A stretch of 64,000 nucleotides of DNA from Candidatus Hydrogenedentota bacterium (GTDB lineage Bacteria > Hydrogenedentota > Hydrogenedentia > Hydrogenedentales > JAEUWI01). The DNA lies in the NCBI GenBank assembly GCA_016182605.1, contig JACPGE010000098.1:1-64000 (forward strand). Direction: 5' to 3'. This document shows, piece by piece, positions 17,701 through 25,720 of the stretch. The position numbers and the translations under genes are program-made. Positions within the stretch are counted from its first letter, which is position 1; every line of letters begins with the position of its first letter. The notes below the pieces were generated by a model, which did not search any database, had not been told where the DNA came from, and saw only the letters and a program-made list of their open reading frames with translations.

Positions 17701-18033
17701 TACTGGAACCTTTCGTACTGCTCATCAAGTGGCCTGGAAAGCGCGCGAACCAAGCCGGTCATTGTAGCACAGAAAGGGGGGCCCAAGATCCGCTTTGCTT
17801 TGGACTCGGACGAGGGCCGCCTTCATGTACCGCTCCCAATAAAAGTTGGACTATAATAAGAATCTGGTACGCGATTTTGTTCTTGACGATACTGGTGTGG
17901 CGGCCGCTGCGGGGCGCTCTGCCCGGCGAATCTTTGGCAGACTTCTCGGTTTTTTCTCCTTTTGCGATTTGCCGTGCCCCCTCTTATAATGGCGCGGCTG
18001 ATGGGCAGCGACCCGGAAGGAGATATACGTGGA
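17701..18033. other. Divergent intergenic region between kpsF-like and pilB-like genes
   Basis: 333 bp without a supported gene. It contains the strong pilB promoter near its right end and a TATAAT at about 17852-17857 with no acceptable -35 in either direction. The promoter of the leftward kpsF-like gene must be here but is not obvious. Confidence 0.5.
17962..17990 (+). promoter_or_regulatory. Sigma-70-type promoter of the pilB/gspE-like gene
   Basis: TTGCGA (17962-17967), 17 bp spacer, perfect TATAAT (17985-17990). The start point would be near 17997, which excludes the longest open frame and favours the start codon at 18034. Confidence 0.75.
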
Positions 18034-20022
18034 ATGAGCGGCACCCCCGATAAGAATGTGGCGGGAGAGGAACTGGTCAAACAGAACCTCATTTCCCGGG
18101 AAGACTTGGAGAAGGCACAAGAGCAGGAGCAGGCCTCGGGCACGCCCTGGTACAAGCAACTCTTGCAGCGCAACCTCATCTCCTTTGGCGCGGTGGAGGA
18201 CGTACTGCGCTACGAGATACACCCTGCGGATTTGCTCAGTTCAACATCGCGTACCGAGCAAAAGAGTCTTGGAGACCAATTGGTTCAGCAGGGGGATCTT
18301 ACCGGAGCGCAGCTTAAGGAGGCCTTGTCCATCCAGAAGCGCACCGGACGCAGATTGGGGCAAATCCTTGTAGATCAAGGGTTTACGTCCCGGACGACGC
18401 TCCAGCGCACTTTGGCGAAGCAGAATGGCATAGAATTCGCCCTGCTGGAAAAATGCCCCAGTAGTCGAGACGCGTTGGAAACGGTCCCCGAGGGTATGGC
18501 CCGGAAAAACAAGATGCTCCCCGTCTCTATTGAGGGAGACCGGCTTACCGTCCTCATCGACGATCCACAAACGAGCACCAAGCTCCAGAGCACAGGGGTG
18601 CTGCTCGGCCGGCGCATTCATCCAATTCTTACTGCGGTAGACGATCTGATGGAGGAAATTGGGCGGCGCTATGCGGGATTGAATCTGGATTTTGGCGGTG
18701 ACGGCCAGGCCTCCGGACGCCATAGCTCCCGGAAGTTCCACCTTGATGAAGCCGTCGTGCATACTATCAATCATTCAACCGAAACCCTCGAAGGTAAGAG
18801 CAGCATGAGCGAACATGGAGTGCAACAAGAACGGGCCGAGGAGGGTTCGCGCTTCGAACAGATCGCGAGAGACGCTTCTGGCAGTTCGGTGATTAAGATG
18901 GTGCAGACCATCATCGAAGGCGCGGTGAATTCCGGCGCCACGGACATCCATCTGGATCCTCAGGAGCCGGAAATGCGGGTGCGTTACCGTATCGACGGCA
19001 TCCTTCACGATATTCTCAGCATACCGCCCGGTTTGGAAACAGCCGTTGTTTCCCGCATAAAAATAATGGCCGATCTGGACATAACGGAAACCCGCCGGCC
19101 GCAGGACGGGCATATCAGCACAGAAATCGGCAATCGAGACTTGGACGTGCGCGTTGCCACATTGCCAACCTTTCTGGGTGAACGGGTGGTCTGCCGCCTG
19201 CTCGATCAATCCAGTATTCTTTCCGGCATACGGGACCTCGGTCTCGAAGCGGACGATGAGGAGCGCCTTGGCAGGATTATCGATCAGCCGTACGGAATGA
19301 TATTGGTCACTGGCCCAACCGGAAGCGGCAAAACGACTACCCTCTACGCAGCGTTGAATCAAAAGAATGTCATGACCGACAGTATCGTGACGCTGGAAGA
19401 CCCCGTGGAATATCAATTGAGTGGTATCAACCAGGTACAAATCGACAATGACATAGGGGTTACTTTCGCAAACACGCTGCGGGCGGCATTGCGGCAAGAT
19501 ATCGATGTGCTCTTGGTGGGCGAGATCCGCGATGCGGAAACGGCCAAAATAGCCGTCAGGGCCGCCATGACCGGTCATTTGGTCTTCAGCACGCTGCATA
19601 CCAACGACGCGCCCGAAGCCATCAGCACCTTGCGCAATATGGGGGTGCCCTCGTTTCTGATCGCCAGCGCACTTACCGCAGTTATAGGTCAGCGCCTCGT
19701 GCGGACCATTTGTACAGGGTGCAAGACCGAATTCAAACCCAACTCCAGCTTGCTCAAGTCGCTCCAGTTGCCCCCCACCACAAAAAAGCTGTATCGCGGG
19801 GCCGGTTGCGAAAGTTGCTTCAATACGGGAAACCGGGGCCGGACTGGGATATTCGAGGTATTGGAAATTAATGCCGCCTTGCGAAATCTCATTGGTGAAG
19901 ACGCTTCCGTTGAACAGTTGTGTAAATCTGCAAAGCTGAAGACTATGGCGACGCGTTGCCGGCAGAAAGTGAAAGATGGCGTTGTGAATCCCGAAGAATT
20001 TCTGCGGGTCATCCGGACATGA
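18034..20022 (+). CDS. PilB/GspE-family assembly ATPase
   Basis: 662 residues. ATP-driven motor for type IV pilus extension or type II secretion, acting as a hexamer at the cytoplasmic face. Two MshEN-type repeats (about 8-50 and 77-120) open the protein, followed by a linker. The C-terminal ATPase has Walker A GPTGSGKT (427-434), the Asp box (GATDIHLDP to TETRRPQDGH), Walker B LLVGEIRD and the His box STLHTNDAPEA. A tetracysteine zinc motif follows (CTGC ... CESC). All motor motifs are intact. The ATG follows AAGGAG at a slightly long 12-13-base spacing and lies downstream of a strong promoter. No pilC, pilT or secretin gene is adjacent, so pilus versus secretion is undecided. Confidence 0.9.
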   Translation: MSGTPDKNVAGEELVKQNLISREDLEKAQEQEQASGTPWYKQLLQRNLISFGAVEDVLRYEIHPADLLSSTSRTEQKSLGDQLVQQGDLTGAQLKEALSIQKRTGRRLGQILVDQGFTSRTTLQRTLAKQNGIEFALLEKCPSSRDALETVPEGMARKNKMLPVSIEGDRLTVLIDDPQTSTKLQSTGVLLGRRIHPILTAVDDLMEEIGRRYAGLNLDFGGDGQASGRHSSRKFHLDEAVVHTINHSTETLEGKSSMSEHGVQQERAEEGSRFEQIARDASGSSVIKMVQTIIEGAVNSGATDIHLDPQEPEMRVRYRIDGILHDILSIPPGLETAVVSRIKIMADLDITETRRPQDGHISTEIGNRDLDVRVATLPTFLGERVVCRLLDQSSILSGIRDLGLEADDEERLGRIIDQPYGMILVTGPTGSGKTTTLYAALNQKNVMTDSIVTLEDPVEYQLSGINQVQIDNDIGVTFANTLRAALRQDIDVLLVGEIRDAETAKIAVRAAMTGHLVFSTLHTNDAPEAISTLRNMGVPSFLIASALTAVIGQRLVRTICTGCKTEFKPNSSLLKSLQLPPTTKKLYRGAGCESCFNTGNRGRTGIFEVLEINAALRNLIGEDASVEQLCKSAKLKTMATRCRQKVKDGVVNPEEFLRVIRT

Positions 20023-20654
20023 TGAATAACCTTGGGCGGGGTGTTAATAAGTTGTTGATAAGTACTGAATTTATCTCTTCCCCGCACTTTTCATCATTCA
20101 TACCGTCTGCCGCAAGGTGTTGATGTTGCTTGTTTTATGTATTTTTGGATGAATTTTGACCCATTTTGAGATCGTGTGTTAAATACTTCAGTTTGAATGA
20201 CTTAAGGCACATGCTCTCATTTCCGCTTTGGACGTTGGCTGCTCATAATTGCGGTTGTTCCACGGACCGTGGATATCCTGTTAAAAAGTATGGATAATCC
20301 GCCTCTATGGCGTTAGAATAGCGCCTCGCTTACACGGGTTTTGTGGAACAACAACCGGATAACGGCTGGGGAAAAATACCCAAGGTTTTGTGCATAGAGC
20401 GGATGAGTTTTCAACACCGTGGACCAAGTAATTCAACCTTACGGAAAGGCATGGCAGTTCATTGTTGAATGTGTGGATAATTTTACCGTTTTCCTCCACA
20501 TATTGTGCACCGGCTAACGTGTTGATATCAGGGAATTTAGATTGGTTTTCCCTATTATACAACCACCTACTACGACGAATACTTGTTTTAAAACCAATCC
20601 CTTCATATATACTAAGCCCATTCTTTCCCCAATGACGCACATGGAGCTGACCCA
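20023..20654. promoter_or_regulatory. AT-rich region before dnaN with DnaA-box matches; candidate origin
   Basis: 632 bp without a gene, visibly richer in A and T than its surroundings. It contains the exact DnaA box TGTGGATAA at 20472-20480 and one-mismatch forms TATGGATAA (20289-20297) and TGTTGATAA (20053-20061), all on the same strand. With further boxes after dnaN and parS-like sites 9 kb away this may be oriC or part of it. dnaA itself is not in the window. The dnaN promoter should also lie here; a weak candidate is TATACT at 20608-20613. Confidence 0.5.
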
Positions 20655-21761
20655 ATGAAAATTACCATCCCCCGGCAGGACCTGCTGGAAACGGTAAACA
20701 AGGTGAAGAGCGTTGTCTCTTCGAAATCCGCGCTGCCTATTCTCTCCCACATTATGATGGAAACCGGGGATAACGTGTTGCGGATGACCGCAACCGACCT
20801 CAAAGTATCCATTGAGTGTACAGTGGAATGTATGGTGGAAGAGGCGGGATCCCTTACCGTATCTTCTCAACGGCTTTCCTCCATCCTGGCTGAATTGCCT
20901 GATGATGACATTACCTTGACGCTGGGAGACAAGAATGTCATCGAACTTCGTTGCGGGCGCATAGAGACCAGGCTCTTTAGTATGTCCCCGGATGAATTTC
21001 CCCCGATCAGGAGTTTTGATGGTATTCAACCATTGGTATTCCAACAGAGGACGCTGAAGAATCTTTTTACGAAAACCTCCTTCGCCATTTGTACCGATCA
21101 GGCACGGTATAATTTAACCGGTTTGTTACTGGAGTTCACCGGAGGGAGGCTTACCGTTGTGGCGACGGATGGACGCCGCATGAGTCTGGCGGTGGAAAAA
21201 GACGCCATTCCCGTGGATGCCGAGTTTAAGGTTATTATTCCCTCGAAAATGATTCATGAATTGGAACGTCTGCTGGGTGATGATGCCGCCGTGGAAGTGC
21301 TTATAGATGAAAGCCAAGCTTCCTTTGTGTTTGACCATGTGCGGCTGGTAACGGCGCTTATTGAAGGAAATTTTCCGAACTATGACATGGTTGTGCCTAA
21401 AAAGCACGACAAGGAAGCGGTCATGGATCGCGTGAAGTTCACGGAGGCCATCCGCCGTACGCGTACCATGACGAATGATAAGTTTAACAGTGTGCGTTTC
21501 AGCTTGGAGAATGGGGTGGTGACACTGAAGGTGATTACGCCGGAAGTAGGCGAGTATCAGGAAGACCTTGAAATAGACTACGACGGCGATGTGGTGGAGA
21601 TTGCATTCAACCCGGATTTTGTGTTGGATGTGCTTCGGCGCATCGATTCGGACAAGGTTTGCCTTGTACTGAAGGATGCCATGAGTCCTGGTGTCATTAA
21701 ACCGTTCACAGAGGCCCCACAGGACAGTTTTGTGAATGTAGTGATGCCCATTCGCATTTGA
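20655..21761 (+). CDS. dnaN: DNA polymerase III beta subunit (sliding clamp)
   Basis: 368 residues, the normal length for the clamp. It opens MKITIPRQDLLETVNKVKSV and SALPILSHIMM, and ends DSFVNVVMPIRI, the conserved VMPMRL-like tail. As a ring-shaped dimer it encircles DNA and holds Pol III, mismatch-repair and other proteins through their clamp-binding motifs. The ATG follows GGAG at nine bases. It stands alone here, without dnaA or recF beside it, which is unusual compared with the classic dnaA-dnaN-recF order. A strong terminator follows immediately. Confidence 0.97.
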   Translation: MKITIPRQDLLETVNKVKSVVSSKSALPILSHIMMETGDNVLRMTATDLKVSIECTVECMVEEAGSLTVSSQRLSSILAELPDDDITLTLGDKNVIELRCGRIETRLFSMSPDEFPPIRSFDGIQPLVFQQRTLKNLFTKTSFAICTDQARYNLTGLLLEFTGGRLTVVATDGRRMSLAVEKDAIPVDAEFKVIIPSKMIHELERLLGDDAAVEVLIDESQASFVFDHVRLVTALIEGNFPNYDMVVPKKHDKEAVMDRVKFTEAIRRTRTMTNDKFNSVRFSLENGVVTLKVITPEVGEYQEDLEIDYDGDVVEIAFNPDFVLDVLRRIDSDKVCLVLKDAMSPGVIKPFTEAPQDSFVNVVMPIRI

Positions 21762-21788
21762 TTGTTAGAAGCGATCCTGACGCATTCT

Positions 21789-21818
21789 GAGCCTACTCTC
21801 CACGTAGGCTCTTTTTTT
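21789..21818 (+). terminator. Intrinsic terminator of dnaN
   Basis: GAGCCTAC (21789-21796) and GTAGGCTC (21804-21811) with a 7-base loop, followed by T7. It lies 27 bp after the dnaN stop. Confidence 0.9.
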
Positions 21819-22267
21819 ACGGTAAGCCCTGGTGAAAAGCATCTTTTCAAGCGCCTGGGCACCGGAGGATATTATGTTGTGGATCCCGGTACGAAGAACG
21901 TCATCGGGCTACCAGCCAGACGACGAGTATTGGGTAGGTTGCAATTTATTGCCATGTCCATATGTAGGTGTACCTGGCAGTCTTTGCATAGAATGAGGGT
22001 GTGGATAATTAGTGGATAAAATTGGCTAAGCGGGGTACGAATTGTGAACATATGATATTGCAAATTCACGCTCCAAGCCCATATACCCGTGTGTAACTTG
22101 TTTTGTAGTAATCAATTACACATAAAATAGACCTTGGATTCAATAGATTCCCCAGCCGGTGGACATACCGGCGGCACGCCTTGGCACCCAGAATAAGGCT
22201 GTTAATAACTTTCCAATTGAGGGGGTTTTCCGCGGATCTACATATTGTGTGCTTGCGTGCAGGTGGC
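21819..22267. other. Gene-free AT-rich region after dnaN with DnaA boxes
   Basis: About 450 bp with no supported gene. TGTGGATAA occurs at 22000-22008 and, two bases later, AGTGGATAA at 22011-22019, an evenly phased pair. An inverted GTGTAA/TTACAC pair brackets an AT-rich loop near 22090-22121. The paired boxes make this the better of the two candidate origin segments flanking dnaN. Confidence 0.5.
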
Positions 22268-22750
22268 TCAGCGTGCTTTTACCGCGACGTCCAGCGCAAA
22301 GGCGTGGAGGTCATCCACGGCGAATACGATTACCACACAGTGGGTTCCGGTGCGGTGAAACATTTCGTGGGGGCCGCCGGAAATGATGGTGGGCAGCGTA
22401 ATGTCGAATTTATAGCGGGTGGAAGAAAGCCGGGTCTTGGCGCCACCGGCAATCATGTTCATGAACTCGCCGACGCCATCGCGCACATCGTTTGCTTCCA
22501 CCAAGTCGGGATTGGGGATCATAAGCATTTCCGCAACCAGATGGCGGGCAAGGTTGGCTGGCATGCTGATGGCACAGGTGCCGGTTGTTACCCCGGAGAG
22601 CCCGATCATCCCACTGACTTCGCCATACATGGCGTAGCCTTTTTTCAGGTAAACCTCTTTGCGGCGGATGGTCTTATTGGCCATCGTCTTCAAAGTTTCC
22701 TTGGTGGCATCCATGAATGGCGCAATGAGTTCAATCTTGATTTCCGACAC
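22268..22750 (-). CDS. CheX-type CheY-P phosphatase
   Basis: 160 residues, the usual CheX length. The signature E-x-x-N (E95 and N98 in DGVGEFMNMIAGGAK) provides the acid and amide that position water to hydrolyse phospho-CheY. A basic strand region (RRKEVYLKKGYAMYGEVSGMIGLSG) and the final strands (CVVIVFAVDD) fit the CheC/CheX/FliY fold, and its single ExxN motif fits dimeric CheX. It would reset chemotactic signalling in the cytoplasm. No other chemotaxis gene is nearby; the flagellin operon at 49-54 kb shows the organism is motile. Its start codon lies 67 bp from the next gene in the same direction, so it may be the second gene after the LmbE-like deacetylase. Confidence 0.8.
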   Translation of the reverse strand: MSEIKIELIAPFMDATKETLKTMANKTIRRKEVYLKKGYAMYGEVSGMIGLSGVTTGTCAISMPANLARHLVAEMLMIPNPDLVEANDVRDGVGEFMNMIAGGAKTRLSSTRYKFDITLPTIISGGPHEMFHRTGTHCVVIVFAVDDLHAFALDVAVKAR

Positions 22751-22817
22751 GAATGGATGGCCTCCCGCAATAGCCTTGGTTAAATAGACACGCGCACAGT
22801 ATATCCCAGTTGTTCAA

Positions 22818-23651
22818 TCAAGAGGGAGTGCTGTCTGCAAGGGGAAAATCCGGTTTGACAGTAGACAGGTCAAGGAACCTATCGAGCGCGGAAAGATTTT
22901 GGTACCGGAAGCGTTCCGCAACGGCGTACGGGGAAGGTTCTGCAACCCTCGCGGCGTGTTTCCGGATGGCATCTTCGATGAGCGCATCATGCCCTTGGGT
23001 AAGGGCTTGATCGAGGCCGGGGATGGCAATTTCCAGCGTGTGGGCTTCCTGAACAAGCATGTCTACCGTAAGATCCATCTGGCACTCATGGGTCAACAGG
23101 GCTTTGATTTTTGTATCGAGGGTGGCGGCAATATCCACATAGCAGGCGGCATTCCGCGGATGCTTGGCGAACCAGAAGGCCTCGGTAACGGGATACGGGG
23201 CAAAGGGCTGTTCCGGGTGGAAGAGAGGATAGCGGGCAAAGGCGGCAGCCTCATAGGCGGCCATGGCCGTTACGCGGTGATCCGGATGTTCCTCGTAGGG
23301 AGCGAAGGGGTCCCAGCTCATTATGATATCGGCGCCCACTTCGCGAATGACCTCCATTATCTTTCCGCGAATCTCGTTAAAGGGAACGTCGCTCAGAAAG
23401 CCGTCGGAATATCCCTCCAGGCGCACCTCGCGCAGTCCCAGAATGCGCCCCGCGGCGTGCGCCTCTTCGGCGGATATCTCAATGAGTTCTTCCGCGCCCA
23501 GGCGCAGGGAGCCCCGGCTGTTATCGGTCAGGATGTACTGGTAAACGGGGTAGTCAAATTCGGACGCGAATCGGGCCACGGTACCGGCGGCCATGAACTC
23601 CAAGTCGTCTGCGTGTGCAACCACGACCAGCACCGTTTTCTTCTTGCTCAT
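22818..23651 (-). CDS. PIG-L/LmbE-family zinc deacetylase
   Basis: 277 residues. The opening KTVLVVVAHADDLEFMAAG carries the A-H-x-D-D metal-binding motif, and EEHPDHR about 100 residues later gives the third zinc ligand (HPDH). Such enzymes remove acetyl groups from N-acetylglucosaminyl conjugates, as in GPI, mycothiol or bacillithiol synthesis and in chitin or antibiotic pathways. The particular substrate is not evident. The SD is not strong. It reads toward cheX, and the asd terminator lies just upstream, so it needs its own promoter in the 100-bp gap. Confidence 0.85.
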   Translation of the reverse strand: MSKKKTVLVVVAHADDLEFMAAGTVARFASEFDYPVYQYILTDNSRGSLRLGAEELIEISAEEAHAAGRILGLREVRLEGYSDGFLSDVPFNEIRGKIMEVIREVGADIIMSWDPFAPYEEHPDHRVTAMAAYEAAAFARYPLFHPEQPFAPYPVTEAFWFAKHPRNAACYVDIAATLDTKIKALLTHECQMDLTVDMLVQEAHTLEIAIPGLDQALTQGHDALIEDAIRKHAARVAEPSPYAVAERFRYQNLSALDRFLDLSTVKPDFPLADSTPS

Positions 23652-23697
23652 GATAGGCCCTCTATCGGGCTACAAGCAGCCCACAGTGTAGTAGAAA

Positions 23698-23726
23698 CAA
23701 AAACGGCCGGCTAAAGCAAGCCGGCT
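23698..23726 (-). terminator. Intrinsic terminator of asd
   Basis: On the minus strand the 7-bp stem formed by 23706-23712 (GCCGGCT) and 23719-23725 (AGCCGGC) is followed by CGTTTTTG. It lies 26 bp beyond the asd stop. Confidence 0.75.
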
Positions 23727-23751
23727 GTTTGCGAGGGCAGGACCGGAGCCT

Positions 23752-24759
23752 CTACAATAGTTCGGCAATCTGCACGGCGTTCAATGCGGCGCCCTTAAGC
23801 AGGTTGTCGGATACAATCCACATATCCAGCGCGAGAGGGTGCGACACATCCTCGCGGATGCGGCCCACAAAGGTATCGAATTTGCCGTGGGCATGAATGG
23901 CGAGGGGGTATTGCTGATTGGCGGGGTCATCAATCACCACCACGCCAGGGGCGTTTCTAAGCAGTTCCCGCGCCTCTTCGGCCGTCAGTTTCTTGGCCGT
24001 TTCCACGTTGACCGATTCGCTGTGGCCGGTATGCACGGGCACGCGCACGGTGGTGGCGGTGACGGCAATGGAGGAGTCCCCCATGATTTTCTTGGTTTCG
24101 TTCACCATCTTCATTTCTTCCGAGGTGTAACCATTGCTCGTGAAGGCGTCGCTACCGGGAATCTGGGGGATACAGTTGAAGGCAATCCGGTGTGGGAAGG
24201 AATTACAGGGAAAAGTGGTCTCGTGATTGAGCACGGCCCTGGTCTGAAGGTACATTTCCTCAAGGGCGGCACTTCCCGCTCCAGACACGGCCTGGTAGGT
24301 GGAAACCACTACACGGCGTATGGTTGCCGCGTCATGGAGCGGCTTGAGAACGACCACCATTTGAATCGTGGAGCAATTTGGATTGGCGATGATGCCCTTG
24401 TGGGTCTTAATCCGATCGGCATTGACCTCCGGCACGACAAGGGGCACCTCGGGATCCATGCGCCAGGCACTGGAGTTATCTATGACGACGCAGCCCCGTT
24501 TTGCGGCCTCGGGGGCGAAGCGCTTGCTTGTGCCACCGCCCGCACTGAAGAGCGCTATGTCGCAGCCAGCGAAACTTTCCGGCGTGAGGACCTCCACGGG
24601 GATTTCTTCGCCCCGGAAGGTCAGGGTCTTCCCTTTGGAGCGTTCGGAGGCCAGCAGCCGGAGGGACTTAACGGGAAAATTCCGTTGTTCGAGGACGTGC
24701 AACATTTGACGTCCGACCACACCGGTGGCGCCGGCGACCGCGACGGCTTTCTGGCTCAT
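23752..24759 (-). CDS. asd: Aspartate-semialdehyde dehydrogenase
   Basis: 335 residues, standard length. It makes aspartate 4-semialdehyde from aspartyl phosphate with NADPH, the branch point to lysine/diaminopimelate, threonine, methionine and isoleucine. NADP site VAGATGVVGRQM lies at about 7-18. The nucleophile is Cys129 in ANPNCST. SAGGGTSK (72-79) and the QAVSGAG segment belong to the phosphate and substrate sites. It is monocistronic: its own promoter lies about 100 bp upstream and a terminator directly downstream. The ATG follows AAGGAG. Confidence 0.95.
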   Translation of the reverse strand: MSQKAVAVAGATGVVGRQMLHVLEQRNFPVKSLRLLASERSKGKTLTFRGEEIPVEVLTPESFAGCDIALFSAGGGTSKRFAPEAAKRGCVVIDNSSAWRMDPEVPLVVPEVNADRIKTHKGIIANPNCSTIQMVVVLKPLHDAATIRRVVVSTYQAVSGAGSAALEEMYLQTRAVLNHETTFPCNSFPHRIAFNCIPQIPGSDAFTSNGYTSEEMKMVNETKKIMGDSSIAVTATTVRVPVHTGHSESVNVETAKKLTAEEARELLRNAPGVVVIDDPANQQYPLAIHAHGKFDTFVGRIREDVSHPLALDMWIVSDNLLKGAALNAVQIAELL

Positions 24760-24861
24760 GGGTAAAGAGTCTCCTTACGGAATACACCGGGCATGCACAC
24801 CGGTGACGTTGTGTCGTATAGGGAATGCAACCCCCGCAGTCAGGGCTGGATGCGGACCGGA

Positions 24862-24891
24862 ATTATAGCGCACCGTAGTTGAAGAAGTCAC
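24862..24891 (-). promoter_or_regulatory. Promoter of asd
   Basis: On the minus strand GTGACT (24891-24886), 18 bp spacer, TATAAT (24867-24862). The leader to the asd start is about 95 nt. Confidence 0.55.
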
Positions 24892-24901
24892 TTTTGCATG
24901 A

Positions 24902-24932
24902 AAAACGGGGTCCTGCCGTGAGACAAGACCCC
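24902..24932 (-). terminator. Intrinsic terminator of trxA
   Basis: In the minus direction GGGGTCTTG and CAGGACCCC form a 9-bp stem with one G-U pair, followed by CGTTTTTC. It lies about 30 bp after the trxA stop. Confidence 0.8.
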
Positions 24933-24960
24933 GATCCAGACCTATTGACAGCGCTTGGCC

Positions 24961-25281
24961 TTATGCGAGGGCCGCATCGATGGCCTTGGAAAGCTCTTCC
25001 TTCGCCGTGACGCCGATGAAGCGATTCACTTCCTGGCCATTTTTCATAATTAACAGTGTGGGAATGCTCGACACGGAAAATTCCTGCGCGAGTCCGCCAG
25101 CGGAATCCACGTCCACCTTGGCGACCGCGGCTTTACCCTTGTAATCATTGGCAAGCTCATCGAGCATGGGGGCAATCATGCGGCAAGGACCGCACCACTC
25201 GGCCCAGAAGTCCACAAGGGTGACCCCTGAAGCGACACTGGTCTTGAAGGATTCTTCTGTAAGTGCGGTTGCGTTGCTCAT
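24961..25281 (-). CDS. trxA: Thioredoxin
   Basis: 106 residues from the ATG at 25281, preceded by AAGGAGA; the open frame continues much further upstream but has no thioredoxin homology there. The redox centre is WCGPC (residues 29-33), with the buried aspartate in VDFWAEW and cis-proline in SIPTLLI. It reduces cytoplasmic disulfides, including those of ribonucleotide reductase and peroxiredoxins, and is itself reduced by thioredoxin reductase. Promoter and terminator on either side make it a single-gene unit. Confidence 0.95.
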   Translation of the reverse strand: MSNATALTEESFKTSVASGVTLVDFWAEWCGPCRMIAPMLDELANDYKGKAAVAKVDVDSAGGLAQEFSVSSIPTLLIMKNGQEVNRFIGVTAKEELSKAIDAALA

Positions 25282-25380
25282 GCGTTCTTCTCCTTGTAAC
25301 AAATAGTTCGACGGAACCTGCGCGAATGCGGCAGCACAGGACCCAAGGCATGCTTCAGCGTCTTCGATGAATGTCGAAAC

Positions 25381-25409
25381 ATTATAACGGCCCCGGGTTG
25401 TGTAAGCAA
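25381..25409 (-). promoter_or_regulatory. Promoter of trxA
   Basis: Minus strand TTGCTT (25409-25404), 17 bp spacer, perfect TATAAT (25386-25381). The predicted leader is about 93 nt. Confidence 0.7.
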
Positions 25410-25565
25410 TCCGGCCGGGGAAATCAGTCGGCGGCAAAGGCGGGAACTTACATCCTGGATAGGCGGGGCACTTTGACATCGGCTGGAGCGAATACCTATA
25501 ATCCCGGCCTTGGTTCGTCATGAAACACCCCGGCACGGGCCAAATATTTCCCGAGAACACTTTCC

Positions 25566-25655
25566 GGAGAGTTGTCCGAGTGGCCGAAGGAGCGCGCTTG
25601 GAAAGCGCGTGTACGCGCAAGTGTACCGTGGGTTCGAATCCCACACTCTCCGCCA
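25566..25655 (+). tRNA. tRNA-Ser (anticodon GGA)
   Basis: A 90-nt gene with CCA encoded. Acceptor stem GGAGAGT (25566-25572) pairs with ACTCTCC (25645-25651), with discriminator G and CCA at 25653-25655. The anticodon stem CGCGC/GCGCG encloses CTTGGAAA with anticodon GGA, reading UCC and UCU. A long variable arm precedes the T loop GGTTCGAATCC, as expected for a class II serine tRNA. Confidence 0.95.
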
Positions 25656-25665
25656 TTTTTTGAAC

Positions 25666-25710
25666 CGCCAGCCGTGCGGGTCGTTAAACGCCCCACGGCT
25701 GGCGCCGTTT
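25666..25710 (+). terminator. Terminator of tRNA-Ser
   Basis: An 11-bp perfect stem, CGCCAGCCGTG (25666-25676) with CACGGCTGGCG (25694-25704), then CCGTTTT. A T6 tract also follows directly after the CCA end. Confidence 0.8.
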
Positions 25711-25720
25711 TCCCGGCAGC

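Noticed and set aside
17852-17857. TATAAT as a second promoter before the pilB-like gene
   Set aside because: No acceptable -35 hexamer lies 16-19 bp away on either strand.
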